From: Archegozetes longisetosus
Lineage: Eukaryota; Arthropoda; Arachnida; Sarcoptiformes; Trhypochthoniidae
Reading direction: 5' to 3'
Length of the DNA stretch: 64,000 nucleotides
Assembly (NCBI GenBank): GCA_018873245.2
Contig: JAEMBT020000005.1
Span: forward strand, 14,026,001-14,090,000
The translations under genes were made by a program, and so were the position numbers. The notes beneath the pieces are model-generated. The model was not told the DNA's origin. It worked only from the letters and a program-made list of their open reading frames with translations, and did no database searches. Position 1 is the first letter of the stretch. The number at the start of each line of letters is the position of its first letter. Positions 32,262 to 43,900 of this stretch are shown here, piece by piece.

Positions 32262-33091
32262 TAGAGCTCGAACATAAGCTAAATTTTCAAACCCAACCCA
32301 ACCCGTAATTTTTCTTCGCTAACCCAACCCAACCCGTACCCGTAAGGGTTTATAAACGGGTTACCCGTAAAAAACCCGTACAACCCGTAAAAATAACAAA
32401 TATTCATAATTCAATATTTTATTAAGGGGCGTTCATTACCACGATTCATTACTATAAAATTATCGTATTCTGTCAGTTATTTTTTTTTTATAGAAATCAA
32501 AGTTTGATCTTGTAAATAGTAATTTACCCACATTACTTGGATCAAGAGATAATCTTTTATTAGTTAATGCAATACGAATGTAGCTAAGGTTTCTCTCACT
32601 AGATAAATTTGTAGCAGAAATTGATGGTAAACGCATTAAAATTATGAAAAGACGCGGATATTTGAATTTATTTTGTGCCCAAAATTGCATTAGTGGAGTG
32701 TTTAGTATAAAACTATGTGTTAAATCCAAATAATTCCGTACTTCGTCATAACTTCTATTGATTGAGACTGTTTTCTCTGCAGTATTAATAGTCTTAGATA
32801 CTGAAGAGTCAACTTTAACATCAGTAGTAATACTTATATCAGGATTTTGTGTATTTTAGATATTAATACTTTCTGCAGTTGATTCCAATAAATTTATCTT
32901 CATAATTAGCATTTAATTATTTTCAAACAAAATAATTTTGTTTATGTACGGGTTTTCGAGACAAATTTTTCAAACCCGACCCAACCCGTAAAATATTTTT
33001 GCTGACCCAACCCCCAACCCGACCCAAACCCGTACGGGTTTGGGTTTTTGACGGGTTCCCGACGGGTTTAGGGTTTCATGTTCGACCTCTA
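32262..33091 (-). mobile_element. hAT element, internally deleted, with perfect 8-bp target duplication
   Basis: Starts TAGAGCTCGAACAT at 32262 and ends with ATGTTCGACCTCTA at 33091 (one mismatch in 14 bp). ATGTAAAC flanks it at 32254-32261 and 33092-33099. Both subterminal regions (32285-32400, 32945-33075) are arrays of AACCCGT / ACCCAACCC in both orientations, probably transposase-binding sites. The interior retains only the 3' end of a transposase gene. Confidence 0.9.
32460..32729 (-). pseudogene. hAT transposase C-terminal (dimerisation) fragment
   Basis: The 89-codon frame reads FWAQNKFKYPRLFIILMRL, PSISATNLSSERNLS and TNKRLSLDPSNVGKLLF, the well-conserved hAT dimerisation domain, and ends at 32460. 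The upstream catalytic part is absent, which fits an internally deleted, non-autonomous element. Confidence 0.85.
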
Positions 33092-34760
33092 ATGTAAACG
33101 CCTCGAATGTTGTTTCTTCAACTTTAATATTTGTCTGTTTCGCAACCCAATAACTGTATGCTGAACATTATTTTTCGCGATTAATCACTTTATTCATTGT
33201 TAATTTGTATCCAATTATTATTACATAGATTTTCAGATATAGACTAAGTTAAAATTGATTTATGTTAATAACTATTGTGTTTGATGGATCAAATTATTTT
33301 CTTAATGTTTATTAGTGTGATATAATAATAAATGTTGTACATTTTGTGCATTTATTTCCGATAAACAAGTCTCTAATGGCAACTGTTTTGTTCGTATTAT
33401 TTTTTTCTTAATTATGATCGATGTTTGTCATAATTATTAATTGATATTTTGACCATATAATAACTGGAAAACATTCTAAATTGTGCATTAATTTGTCTTC
33501 GAAGTGAAACACTTCTATAGGTATAAAGTTCCATAAGTGATAAAGTGATGAACAGACTTCACCCTTTCGATTTCAGTTACAAAATCAAAGTTTTAAGATT
33601 TGCGCTTTAAAGCGTTTACTTATTATGACAAACCTATAAAAGTCCGGTTCCATTAGAAAACTTATAAAGATTTCAAAGCTCTTTATGACTGATTATTGAA
33701 ACTTTACACTTAATTGTTTAGATAACTTTGCAACTTTTTAGATGCTCAAAGCCAATAAAAATAGAGTGCGATTTTGGAAAACTTTCGACAATTGAAAGTT
33801 TTAACTCAGAATAACTTTCAGATGAAGTATACTTTAGTAGCTGTATGTTAATTTGAAAAAAGCTCACATCAAAATCAAATTGTTTTCAAGTCTAAAAAAC
33901 AAATGAACTGCAAAATAAAAAGGTAGAAAAACGCACAGTCATAGCCTGAACCTACGGATGAGTAATAATAGGTGTTGATAAGGATTAACAAACTTTTGAT
34001 CAAGTTGATTACAAGGTATAACCACAATATAAATAAACAAAATGATCTGCTTTATAAAGGTTTTAAAATATTCTGATTAACATCTTATACGAAATATAAG
34101 AGTTTGAAACAAAGTTTGAACTTAAGAAAATGTTGCGTTACTAATTGGTCTAGTTTAATATGTTAAATTGAATGCAGCTAAATGTTTATATGATTTGCTC
34201 GATAGAATAACTTTGAAGTGAACTTTACACAAACCAATATACAATTTATTTAATCATACCTTAGGGATAACTTTATTTGTTTAAAAGGTTTCTCATTATA
34301 TGTTTAGAGTTTAATTATTAAAACACTTGTAAATCCATCTAAACTTTAGGTTTAGGCTCAATCGTAGCTCTGATTTAGCAGAAATTATCTAAAAAACTGT
34401 TCGATTGATCAATCATTTCAGGTCTATTACCAAAACTAAGGCAACAATAGTTGAACGATTGAACAAAACTCTAGTCTGTGAAAAAACTTTCGATTTTATC
34501 ATTACGTAAACAAAGGAACAGACAAGAGTCTATTAGACCAGTAATTGCAGAGCGATTACAACCAAATGAACTGGAATTAAGCCCAAGTAATCAATATTTG
34601 TCTGTACTCTCATATGAAAAGTTAAGTTAAGCAACGATTAGCTTAATATTACAAAAGTAGAGAACGAAAAAAAGTTGATTAACATTAATGGACATCATTT
34701 TTACAATAGAGTAAATGCCAATCAATACGTGTTTTCGCAGTTGAATGAAGTAAAAGACCA
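33092..34760. other. Intergenic, nothing recognised
   Basis: Begins with the right target duplication of the hAT element. No coding homology or repeat detected up to the last exon of the MGCG gene. Confidence 0.4.
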
Positions 34761-35872
34761 TTAACTCGATTTGTTTTCCTTATTATTATTCGTAATCGTA
34801 TAATTTTCTGTCACTTTTTCACTCTGGGAATTAACAGAAGAAACAAAATCAATATAAATAACAAAAGTTAATCAATATTTAGAAAAGTTTTGAAAAATTT
34901 GCACAACTTGAAAATGAATGGAAACTAAAGTGCCTATAGCTTTAAAAATGAGGCAAACCTCAATATTCTTAATATTATTGATGCTATTATTTTCTGACTT
35001 ATGATTATTATTAATATTACAATTATTATTAAATTTTTCGTTATATTTATGAGCTTTCAATTTCTTTTCTTCTAACTTTTGCAGTCTCTTTTCTTCTGCT
35101 CTCATCTGTTTCTCTCTTAATTCGTCAGCAGTTAACTGCTGTGGCGGCTGTTCTGCGAGACTTAATAGCCTTTTTGGCAATGGTTTACGATTAAGATTTT
35201 CAGCTCCACTACTCGTGGATTCACTTTTTCCATTTTCGTCAAGAGGTATGTCAAATGCCACCGGTTTAGGCACTAAATTAAGAGTAAAAAAGTTTCAACT
35301 CAAACATTTCATCAGAAAACAAGTTCTTGATTGAAGCAATTTTTCAGTGTTTAGGTTTCAATTTTATGTTTGAATAATATATTTAGAAAAAAAATGAAAT
35401 CATACGCCAAACCGATGAATATATGAGCGTTTGTCGAGCTCTACTCAAAACTCCAGATCGAGCCGGAGGTAAATCTTTCGGCATTAATAGTTTACGAAAA
35501 GCACCTAATAATTGATTATATGCTTTATATCTAACTTTGTTGTAAGCACAATTTGATATGAGATTTTCTAATTGTAAAAATAGCGGGTCGATAGAAAATA
35601 GAAAAAAGTCTACACATGAAGCAAAAATTAAATTTTTAACTGGTTAGTGCGTTTTTAGTTGCAAGAATCTGTCGATTGAGTTGTATTGTACTAAAAATGA
35701 TAGCTAAACTATCCAAACCTGGAGTCATAGGTCTTGTTTCCGCTTTAGACAACCTTCGGACTGCTGTACCATTAGTTCCATTGGTCACTGGCTTAATCTT
35801 ATCGGTGACCACTTTTCCATTAGCACTATTGATATCTTCTGTTTGAACAGCTTTTGCTGCGCCGCAACCCAT
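34761..35872 (-). CDS. Small MGCG protein, putative myristoylated stathmin-like coiled coil, three exons
   Basis: Exons 35719-35872, 34959-35272 and 34761-34823 join in phase (CCAG|TG; GAG|AGT) into 176 residues. The N-terminus MGCGAAKA has Gly2 and Cys3, a typical N-myristoylation plus palmitoylation signal, so attachment to membranes is likely. Residues 53-62 (PKPVAFDIPL) look like a conserved motif. Residues 90-120 (TADELREKQMRAEEKRLQKL onward) are a charged helix resembling the stathmin-type helix and may bind tubulin or act as a coiled coil. The C-terminus is Asn-rich and ends NNNKENKSS. The resemblance to stathmin-domain proteins starting MGCG is by eye; the exon structure is more certain than the family. 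Confidence 0.7.
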
Positions 35873-37559
35873 CTTTCGATTAATTGAATCAATTTATAAT
35901 TGTTGTAATAATCAACTTGAAAAACAGTTTTCTCAAGACTTTCTGACGATTTACAAAACTTTGCAGTAGTAAAAATTGATTCTATTTCCTAACTTCACTG
36001 TTAAAGTCATACTAAATACGATTCATAAGAAATAATTTCACAGTAATTAGAAAATTTGATTCATTGGAAAAATATAGAGTAGGTTTAGCTTCTATTCAAT
36101 CCTATTTTCATTAATGAAAAGCACAACTTTTTCTGTTGCTATGAAACTGAGAGCCAGTGCCTAAAAGTTACTATCAATACAAATGCAGTCAACATACAGC
36201 TCTGATCATATCATATACAAGAATTTTTATTAGTCTTTGTATAGTTTGTACTAAATTTTAGTCATGTATGTAAATTAAAATCTATTAGGTTGTTAGAAGA
36301 AGCATTTATATCTTTGATCTAACTGTTTTTCAAACTGTTTTAATGATCCGAATGCTTAGATTAACACAAAAAATTGATATCACTGTAAATGTAGCATAAT
36401 TTTAGTTAAAACAAGGAAAAAATATTAACTTTAGTATAAAAATAATCAAGTATTAATAAGTAGACCTTATTTGTTATTCACAATTGAGCTATCAACTATA
36501 AAAGGTAGATGGTATTGGGTCTCGACCAAGAGACACCTTCATTCGCTCTGGTCGATAGATACTCTTATTTTTTTTATTCCGATGATTAACTCTTAATCTT
36601 CTAAAATTTTATGTTTTAATGTTGATTCACAGAAAAGACTGAATAATAAATTAGGAAATGTAATATTTGATGAATGGTTAAAAGTTCAGATTCGTAGATG
36701 CCTAAAATTATTCTATCAAAAATTTTCATGAAGTAGTCAACCATCATTTAAAATCATTATTTAAATTTTAAATCAGGTTCAAAATTATTACTTATTCGAC
36801 AGGTATTCCTATACCTAATATATTGAATTTGAGTGCAAAATAATAGATAAAACTTTTGGAGGCCTTAGCTCATTTCTCGGAAATACTATCCTTAATAAAA
36901 AGTTATCCAAAAATAATAAGAATTTGTTAACGAGAAAAATGCGATTACAGTACAGGTCTTCATTGAAAAAATGAGCTATCAATACGTTTGAACTTTTCAT
37001 GAAAATATTTGTACCGATAAAACACTAGTTACAGTATGAAAACATCGAAACAAATGTCTTTCAACTCAACACAACTTAGCATTTTTTATGCTTTATTATT
37101 ATCGACTTTCCGCGCAACTTTATTAAACAAAAATAGATTAAAAATATTGACCATTCGTTTTGTTACACATCTCTTCATTTGTTGCCCTTTTCTGTGAACG
37201 ACCCACTGATAAGCAGTATATCATAACCGAACAGAGAAGACAAGTTTTCAAGTATTACTAGTATTCATAAGCTTCTGATTTTTCACAAATTATGCAAAAA
37301 TGTTAGGAAATAATAAATGGAAGCAATTTTTTTGCCCTAAATTATGTTATCAAATTTATAATAAAACTCGAAATTCTTTACATCTGATTCATAAAAATTT
37401 GCTAAATGCGAGACAACAAGTTGATGAATAGATGGCACAAAAAGTTTATTAATTTATTGAAGACTACTTTTACAAAAACTTATTCAGAGCTAAAGTGAAA
37501 CAATTTAGTCAAATATTCGATTAGTTTTATCGAAAAATAACGAATTAAACACCAGATAA
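35873..37559. other. Intergenic between MGCG gene and unknown gene
   Basis: Includes the dispersed repeat at 36500-36910. Otherwise no recognised features; the part next to 35873 is the presumed promoter of the MGCG gene. Confidence 0.4.
36500..36910. repeat. Dispersed repeat, diverged copy (pairs with 1985-2460)
   Basis: Shares ordered blocks with 1985-2460, including GGGTCTCGA, TGAAGTAGTCAA, GGAGGCC and TCATTTCTCG-AAATACT. Both copies are heavily diverged and non-coding. Confidence 0.4.
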
Positions 37560-38570
37560 TTATCGGTCTCCAGATCTGTGGTTAACGTAAGCGCTATATT
37601 CGGCAGGTCTTAAGAGCTCGATATTACCAGTGAGTTTGCGTTGGATATATTGAATGCAATGCGGATGTAAATCAGTTATCTTCTCGATAGCCCACGTAGA
37701 CATACCTAATCGACACAAATTTTCAGCGTAATCCATCTTAGCCTGCCAAGTTGGAAACGGCTTATTCCAGTGGTCTGCTTTCCATTTGCGAAACTATCAT
37801 CAAAAATGAATTGTTTTAAATAATACAAATAATTGGTAAGTTTTTCAAAGTCCTCACTTTTAAAGCTTTTATGGAGCAAACCTGTCTCATCATTGTTTCT
37901 GATCATTTTCATTAAAGTATGAACTCATACTTCATTAGCCTTTCTCATTTAAGACTAGTTTCTATTCAATCCATTATTGGTTATCAAATTTGTCCATAAA
38001 TGGCTTTCAAGTGAACAATGAGTTTAGCTTAATATTCAATAAAGTTATCGATCAAAATATAAAATATGAAAAATAGGCAAATAATGATAAAATGATTAAA
38101 TAAAAAACCTAACACTTCTGTAATTAAAACTTAAAAACAATAATAAAATGAACGCTTAGAGATGAAAGAGTCTAAAAAGACGTTAAGACAACAATGAATG
38201 AAACAAAAGGCAGAGAATCTATTTTGAAGCTAAAACACAATTATAAAATGATACAGGTACATACGAGTACATACGAGTACATACGAGTACATACGAGCAC
38301 ATACAAACAACGAACAAAAATATAATTAAATGAATCCAATTGTCAGACCTGATAGTCTTCCCAAGACATAAGTTTGGGTCTGTGGGCTGTATTGGCCTTG
38401 TACCTGATGTCTCTTTTCTTGAACTCTGCTGGCTCTAAATAACCACAAAATTTGATTTTTGATTTGTGTCGAACTACTATTAAGTTATTAAATATTAAAT
38501 TATAATTTGATAATAATTTTTTTGTTGTTAACTGTGCACACATTTTGGTCACATTCATGTTATGCCTCAT
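37560..38570 (-). CDS. Unrecognised two-exon gene, possibly mitochondrial protein
   Basis: Exon 1 38349-38570 (ATG 38570) ends CAG|GT; exon 2 37560-37793 starts after ATAG with TTT; the junction is in phase (DYQ|FRKWK), giving 151 residues. The N-terminal 40 residues are rich in Lys, Asn and hydrophobic residues with almost no acids, as in mitochondrial presequences. The rest is basic and rich in Trp and Tyr (LMSWEDYQ, FPTWQAKMDYAENLCR, SAYVNHRSGDR). The two-exon structure and balanced composition indicate a real gene. I do not recognise the family; a mitochondrial ribosomal or respiratory-complex accessory protein is a guess. Confidence 0.65.
38257..38306. repeat. 10-bp tandem repeat
   Basis: About five copies of TACATACGAG within intron 1 of the unknown two-exon gene. 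Confidence 0.85.
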
Positions 38571-38897
38571 CCATTCAAATAAGTATATATTACGTAAATT
38601 CTAATTTCATTCATAACCTATTGATAAATCTCATTTTGGGTAAATATATTTAGTGTATTCGTTTGGACGTAATTTATAAATAACTTTCGTTGAGTCTATC
38701 CTCGCGTGTAGTCAATCACAACAATCCATGCAAAACACGAGATTTTCAATTATCTTAATTCAATTTAATTAATAAGTAATTAAAAATAACTTATTATTTG
38801 AATAAATATAATTGTTAGCCTACTGTCAACAGAATGCGTATTTATAATTTGATTAAAAAAAAGTAAGGTAAAATACAGTGCTGTGAGGATTCATCGA

Positions 38898-38905
38898 AAA
38901 AAATA
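38898..38905 (-). terminator. RNA polymerase III terminator of tRNA-Pro
   Basis: A run of T on the minus strand (A on the plus strand) begins about seven bases after the 3' end of the tRNA gene, as for pol III termination. Confidence 0.6.
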
Positions 38906-38911
38906 AGCCTT

Positions 38912-38983
38912 GGGCTCGTCCGGGATTTGAACCCGGGACCTCTCGCACCCTAAGCGAGAATCATACCCCTAGACCAACGAGCC
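38912..38983 (-). tRNA. tRNA-Pro (anticodon AGG)
   Basis: Minus strand, 72 nt, no intron. The acceptor stem pairs GGCTCGT with ACGAGCC, discriminator C. The anticodon stem CTCGC/GCGAG encloses the loop TTAGGGT, so the anticodon is AGG. The T arm has GGTTCAAATCC (B box) and the D arm has the TGGTCTAGGGGT A box. All arms fold canonically. Confidence 0.97.
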
Positions 38984-39323
38984 TCTTGGTATGGATGACT
39001 CTATTTTTCAATTGATATACTGTAAAATATTATAAACAAGTTTCTAAAGTTAGACAAAACTGATTTGGTTGCACTAGTATTCGTATGCGATTAAATGTCC
39101 AGTAGATATGTGTTAAGACGTATTAGAAATGAGGCAAAGCGTGTTGCGCAAATTACTTTGTAATTTGAACTCTTCTTTAGTGCAATTAAGTTTTGTAAAG
39201 TCTATTTTCTCAGATCTAGTATTGTAATTGCATAAAAGTTAACTCCTTAAAAGATACTACAATCATAGGTCCATCATTGTACAATTTATTGCAAATTAAA
39301 GTTGAGGCATTTCTTCTAATAGA

Positions 39324-40047
39324 CAATGATGGGCAGTGCTCGAGCATTCGATGCTCGGTGGCGAGCACGAGCACTGAGCACTTTACCTTCGAGCATCGAG
39401 CACGAGCACCGAGCACTTAGTCCTAACATCAAAACTAATAAAAACGATGTCAACTGAATGTAAAAATAAATAATTTTATTGAATAAACTATGAGAACTGC
39501 TATTCTAACAAATTGATATAGTAATGTATTATAAAGTATGAGAAAGTTTTAAAGATTTAAATCAGATTTTTCTGTCATTTGCTTATAAACCTCTGCCCTC
39601 GGAGATTTACAATCAGTATTAAAGGGTTCAATATTTACTGTGGCGTCTGGCGACCTTTTGAGCCTGAAACTAAAGTTAGAATTTAATATAAATATCAAAT
39701 CTAAACAAATTTTGATTTAATTTTAAAGTTAACGTTCAATAATTATTTTCGTCCTTTTATAAACAGTTCGCTTATTTTATTGCAAAATGGCATCAGTTTT
39801 TATCGTTAAGCATATACTTAAACGGTATTTGATCTTACTTTTGACGTTTTGAATGTATTTTGCATTATATATGTTTATGATTAAAGCTTTCAATAGACAT
39901 AAAGTTTGGACATAGTGCTCAGTTGGTGCTCGATGCTCGAGCACTTTCAAAATACGAGCACCGAGCACTTCGATTTTGCCGAGCACGAGCGCGAGCACTG
40001 AGCACCAAATTTTGTCTGAGCACGAGCACCGAGCACGCTCATCATTG
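39324..40047. mobile_element. Non-autonomous hAT element with GAGCAC arrays and perfect 8-bp target duplication
   Basis: Begins CAATGATGGGCAGTGCTCG at 39324 and ends with the inverse of CAATGATGAGCGTGCTCG at 40047. CTAATAGA flanks it at 39316-39323 and 40048-40055. Both subterminal regions (39337-39420, 39915-40035) consist of many GAGCAC / GTGCTC units in both orientations. The 724-bp element has no transposase; short frames on the minus strand result from the repeats. Confidence 0.9.
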
Positions 40048-40055
40048 CTAATAGA

Positions 40056-40908
40056 CTTCATTTATGAACTATTCCTACTTTGAAAACCATTTCGAGTTTA
40101 GACTGAAAGCTAACCAATCATAGCTCTTAAATTGATGTGATGATCCGTATGTTAAGCTCAATTTTCTAAATCAAGAATAAGTACATTTTGAGGCAAATGT
40201 TACGCGTGTTTTGAGAAAATGATTGTAAAAGACCACAAGTTGACCATTGCTCCAAAAATAGTTGTTATAATTATGTTACTAAGAGTTTAACTAAAACGTT
40301 TGTTGTCAAAAAATTAAATTCGAACTGATCGCAAGGCATATCTCTTTTAATTCCATAATTTTAAGTAAAATGATCACAAAAAATGAATTGCAATCGAAAT
40401 TGTTGACAAAAAATCAACTGAAAAGTGTACAAATAAAAATCGGGCAAATAATTAAATCATAAATACTTGTGAATTAATTTCTCTTAAATATAACACAAAA
40501 ACAAATCCCGATTAATACAATATGAGTTAACTGAACTTAAAATCAATCAATTCAAATAAATATTGGTTTTTCTCTGAGTTTACGCAGTAACAAAGCTGTC
40601 AATCAAAATGTTATACAATCTCAAATAAATTAAGAAATAATTCCATTCACTTGTTTGAACACGAAAAATCTTTAAACAATATAAGTATTTATATTATATT
40701 AACTAATAACTTAAAAATTCGAAACATTTCTCTCTAGTATTAAACTAATAGGAGGATCACAATTAAGTAATCAATTTACAGTTAATTGTGTGTTCATTTC
40801 TGTCTTTCAGGCACTTAAATGACTTCGTTTAGACTTAAAGTTATCAATATATAGCTATTTATGTTCAAGTTCAATTTAAGATAAAAAACTAAATCTTCTG
40901 CTCATAGA
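40056..40908. other. 3' flank of SRF
   Basis: Presumably includes the SRF 3' untranslated region on the minus strand. No other features recognised. Confidence 0.4.
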
Positions 40909-43900
40909 CTATTGTTTTGTTCGTTGTTTTTTGATTCCCTCTCGTTTGATAATTGTTGGGCTCGGCTTCTGCTGTAATTGCAGCTAAAAAATGAAAAACC
41001 AATTAAAAATTTGTTCAAACATCTTTTCAGCGTATTTTAAGAATGAGCTTTAATTACTTGCGAAAAAGCGTTATTATTGATGAGAAATTCCGTGCCGTTA
41101 CTATGATTTTGTCCCAAATTCAGTATAAGTCCGTCAGTGATTAGACTGTTATTGGGTCCGCCACTGGCCGTCGCATATACTACGCCTTGTGTCGGATTAT
41201 ACATAAGTGTTGGCGTTGTTGTCGATGGCGATGAAGTCGATGACGATGCCTGCGATGACTGTGGAGGAAGTGTTAATTGACTGCCATTTGCGCATAATAA
41301 TATATTTCCTTTAAATTAAAGATCAAATAAATATTAGATCTTAAGTAAAAATTAAAAAACCAATCAAAGTTATGTAAAAGTTAGTTATAGACTAACGGCT
41401 ATCGTTTCTCAGCTCAAAAAAGTGCAAAACTAATTAAAGAGTAATTGAAGTGTTCAGTAAGTCTCGGATTATTGTTTGACTTTATTATTTATTGGATGAA
41501 GTAATTTGTTAAATACCCGCGTTTAATAGTTGTTGGGCTGACGAATGACTCATTGTCGGCAATGAAGTGATTGTTGTATTGCTTGATTTATTACTAGTTA
41601 TTGTTCCCAACTTTGACGCACTACTAATTGTTCCGCTGTTTGTCATCGTTGCCGATGAAGTGACAAAAGTAGAAGAAGACGATGAGTTTGAAACTGATGA
41701 TGAAGACAGTACTGGACAAACACAAAATCAGACGTGAGCAAACTTTCAACAAAAGTAAACTAAAATATTGTCAACAATACTAAAAATGCGGTGCTATTAG
41801 CGGAAAAATCTATTGTAAGAATTGTAAGATAAAATGTTGATAAACAACATACCGTTACTGTTATTTAATTGTGATATTATTTGACGATTTGTTAATTTAT
41901 TGCTAATAAGATTGGCTTCAGTCAAATAGTTGAGTGGTAAAGCATTCTCCAACTGTGCATAAGTTGTTGCGCTAGAATTAGCATTACTTAACGATTCCGG
42001 TGAATCACTTCCGTTGTCCGAAGACGCGCCACTCGATGGACACGGGCCTGAAGGCGGACACGAATCATCACTCTGTATGTGACAGACAATTCAAACTTAA
42101 TTATCTACTTATTACTTAACGGTTTGATCACTGTTTCAATAGATCTATAAACAGGAAATTTTTTGAAATACTTATGATTATTATTACATCCTATTTACGA
42201 ACGATATTTACAATCACTCGACAGTCTCCAAAAGCAATTATTCATTCTTTTATTTTTGAATCTTTTGTACTTTTTTATGTGTATAATAATCAGTAATAAA
42301 CATATACACATTAGTGTCTAGTTTTCTATAATCAAATTTGCAATGAATCGAGTCTGCAACGAATAGATTCAATAAATCTGGTATTTGATTAAAAGTATAT
42401 TTTGCAGACAACTGACTTGTAACTTTTGCTGTAAGCCCTAAATTAAAATGAATCAAATTAGACTTAAACGTCGTCACAAAAAGTTTTGGAGCATTAAACA
42501 AGTGAAAGAAAAAATTTGTCAATTAGTTTTAATGCATTATTTTTAAATGATTAATGGAAAAAACTTGTAGAAACTTTACTTCTACAGATCAAATGGTATT
42601 TATATATTTATAATCTGAAAACTGACTTCAATTCCTATTTTTATAAACGCCGAGAAAACTTTCTGCCAATAAGAGTAGAAAATACCGAACCGTATATTAA
42701 AAAATACTATTTCTAGATAGCAATCACTCACACTGTTGATTGAGGGATAAGTGTATGTATGCAAAAAAGTTTGTCTGTAAGACAGTAATAAAGAAAAGTC
42801 TTAAGAGATAGAGATCATTTATAAATAAGAAAATTTTCTTCACTAAAAGGAAAACAACTTTTAATGCCAGAGAGAGTTATAATAGTTTAAAAGAGATAGA
42901 GATTGAGAAATGGTAACACTTTTTGAAAAACAGACTATATTTATAACTGGCAAATGGGGCTCAATATTAGGAGCATCTATTCCGCATCAAAACTATGCAG
43001 CATTTGTTTCCAATTTTAGATTTTTACTCAACACATTACTGGAGACTTTCTTCTCCTCTATCTATCTCTCCTTCTCTTCATCTTCTGCTAAATGCCATAT
43101 ATAGAATTGACAAGTTTTAAGAACTTTTAGCAAATTATAATTGCATTGCTCTGTGTAAGCAAAATATTTACGCGAAGTTTTATAGAAACTATATTTAACT
43201 TTATTACAGAACACTTAAAACATTAACTACTTCTCAAACACATTCTTTCAATTTTTTATGTCAGGCTTTTCTTTTGTTCTTTTCATTTGTATTAATACAA
43301 TTTAATAACAGTATAGAATTTAATTGGAATTAAACGGCGCACCCATTAAGAGGTATCTTTTACAAAGCACATCTATAATTATCTGTCATTAAAAATTTGA
43401 GTCAATTTTGTGTTTTGTATCATTCAAATTGTTGATTATTGTTTGTATTTAAAAATGACGCAAAACTTATTTCTAATACTTAATTACTTTAATTGAAGCC
43501 AATTATGCAGTTAATCAAACGACGAAGAAGTTATTCATAAAAAATTTGTTCATTGTACGAAACATTCAAATATTTGAATGTTTTCTATACACGCTCTGCC
43601 ACATATCAATTCAATACCTATTCTCCTTAAAAGAATATTTCATTTATTTAATCATATTTCAGATTTAAATATCAATTGAAAAAAGTGATTTGTTCAGCTC
43701 AATTTTTTCTTTTCTCAAATCTATATGTTTGACATTTGACTAAGTAGTGAATTACTTATAATCTTAGAAGAAGGAAATTCATTGTTGGAGCTGTTCATTG
43801 AAGTGAACTGTTATGCCAAAAGTCTATCACAAATCCATCACATCTAACATCTTGTGTAACGATATATCTAATGAACACTGATTTCTATGAATAGCAAAAT

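Noticed and set aside
32285-33075. Telomere-like AACCC repeats suggesting interstitial telomeric DNA
   Set aside because: The repeats lie inside an element with inverted ends and 8-bp target duplications, so they are subterminal repeats of a transposon.
39216-40061. Minus-strand open frames rich in Cys, Ser, Ala and Arg
   Set aside because: They are translations of the GAGCAC arrays in the hAT element.
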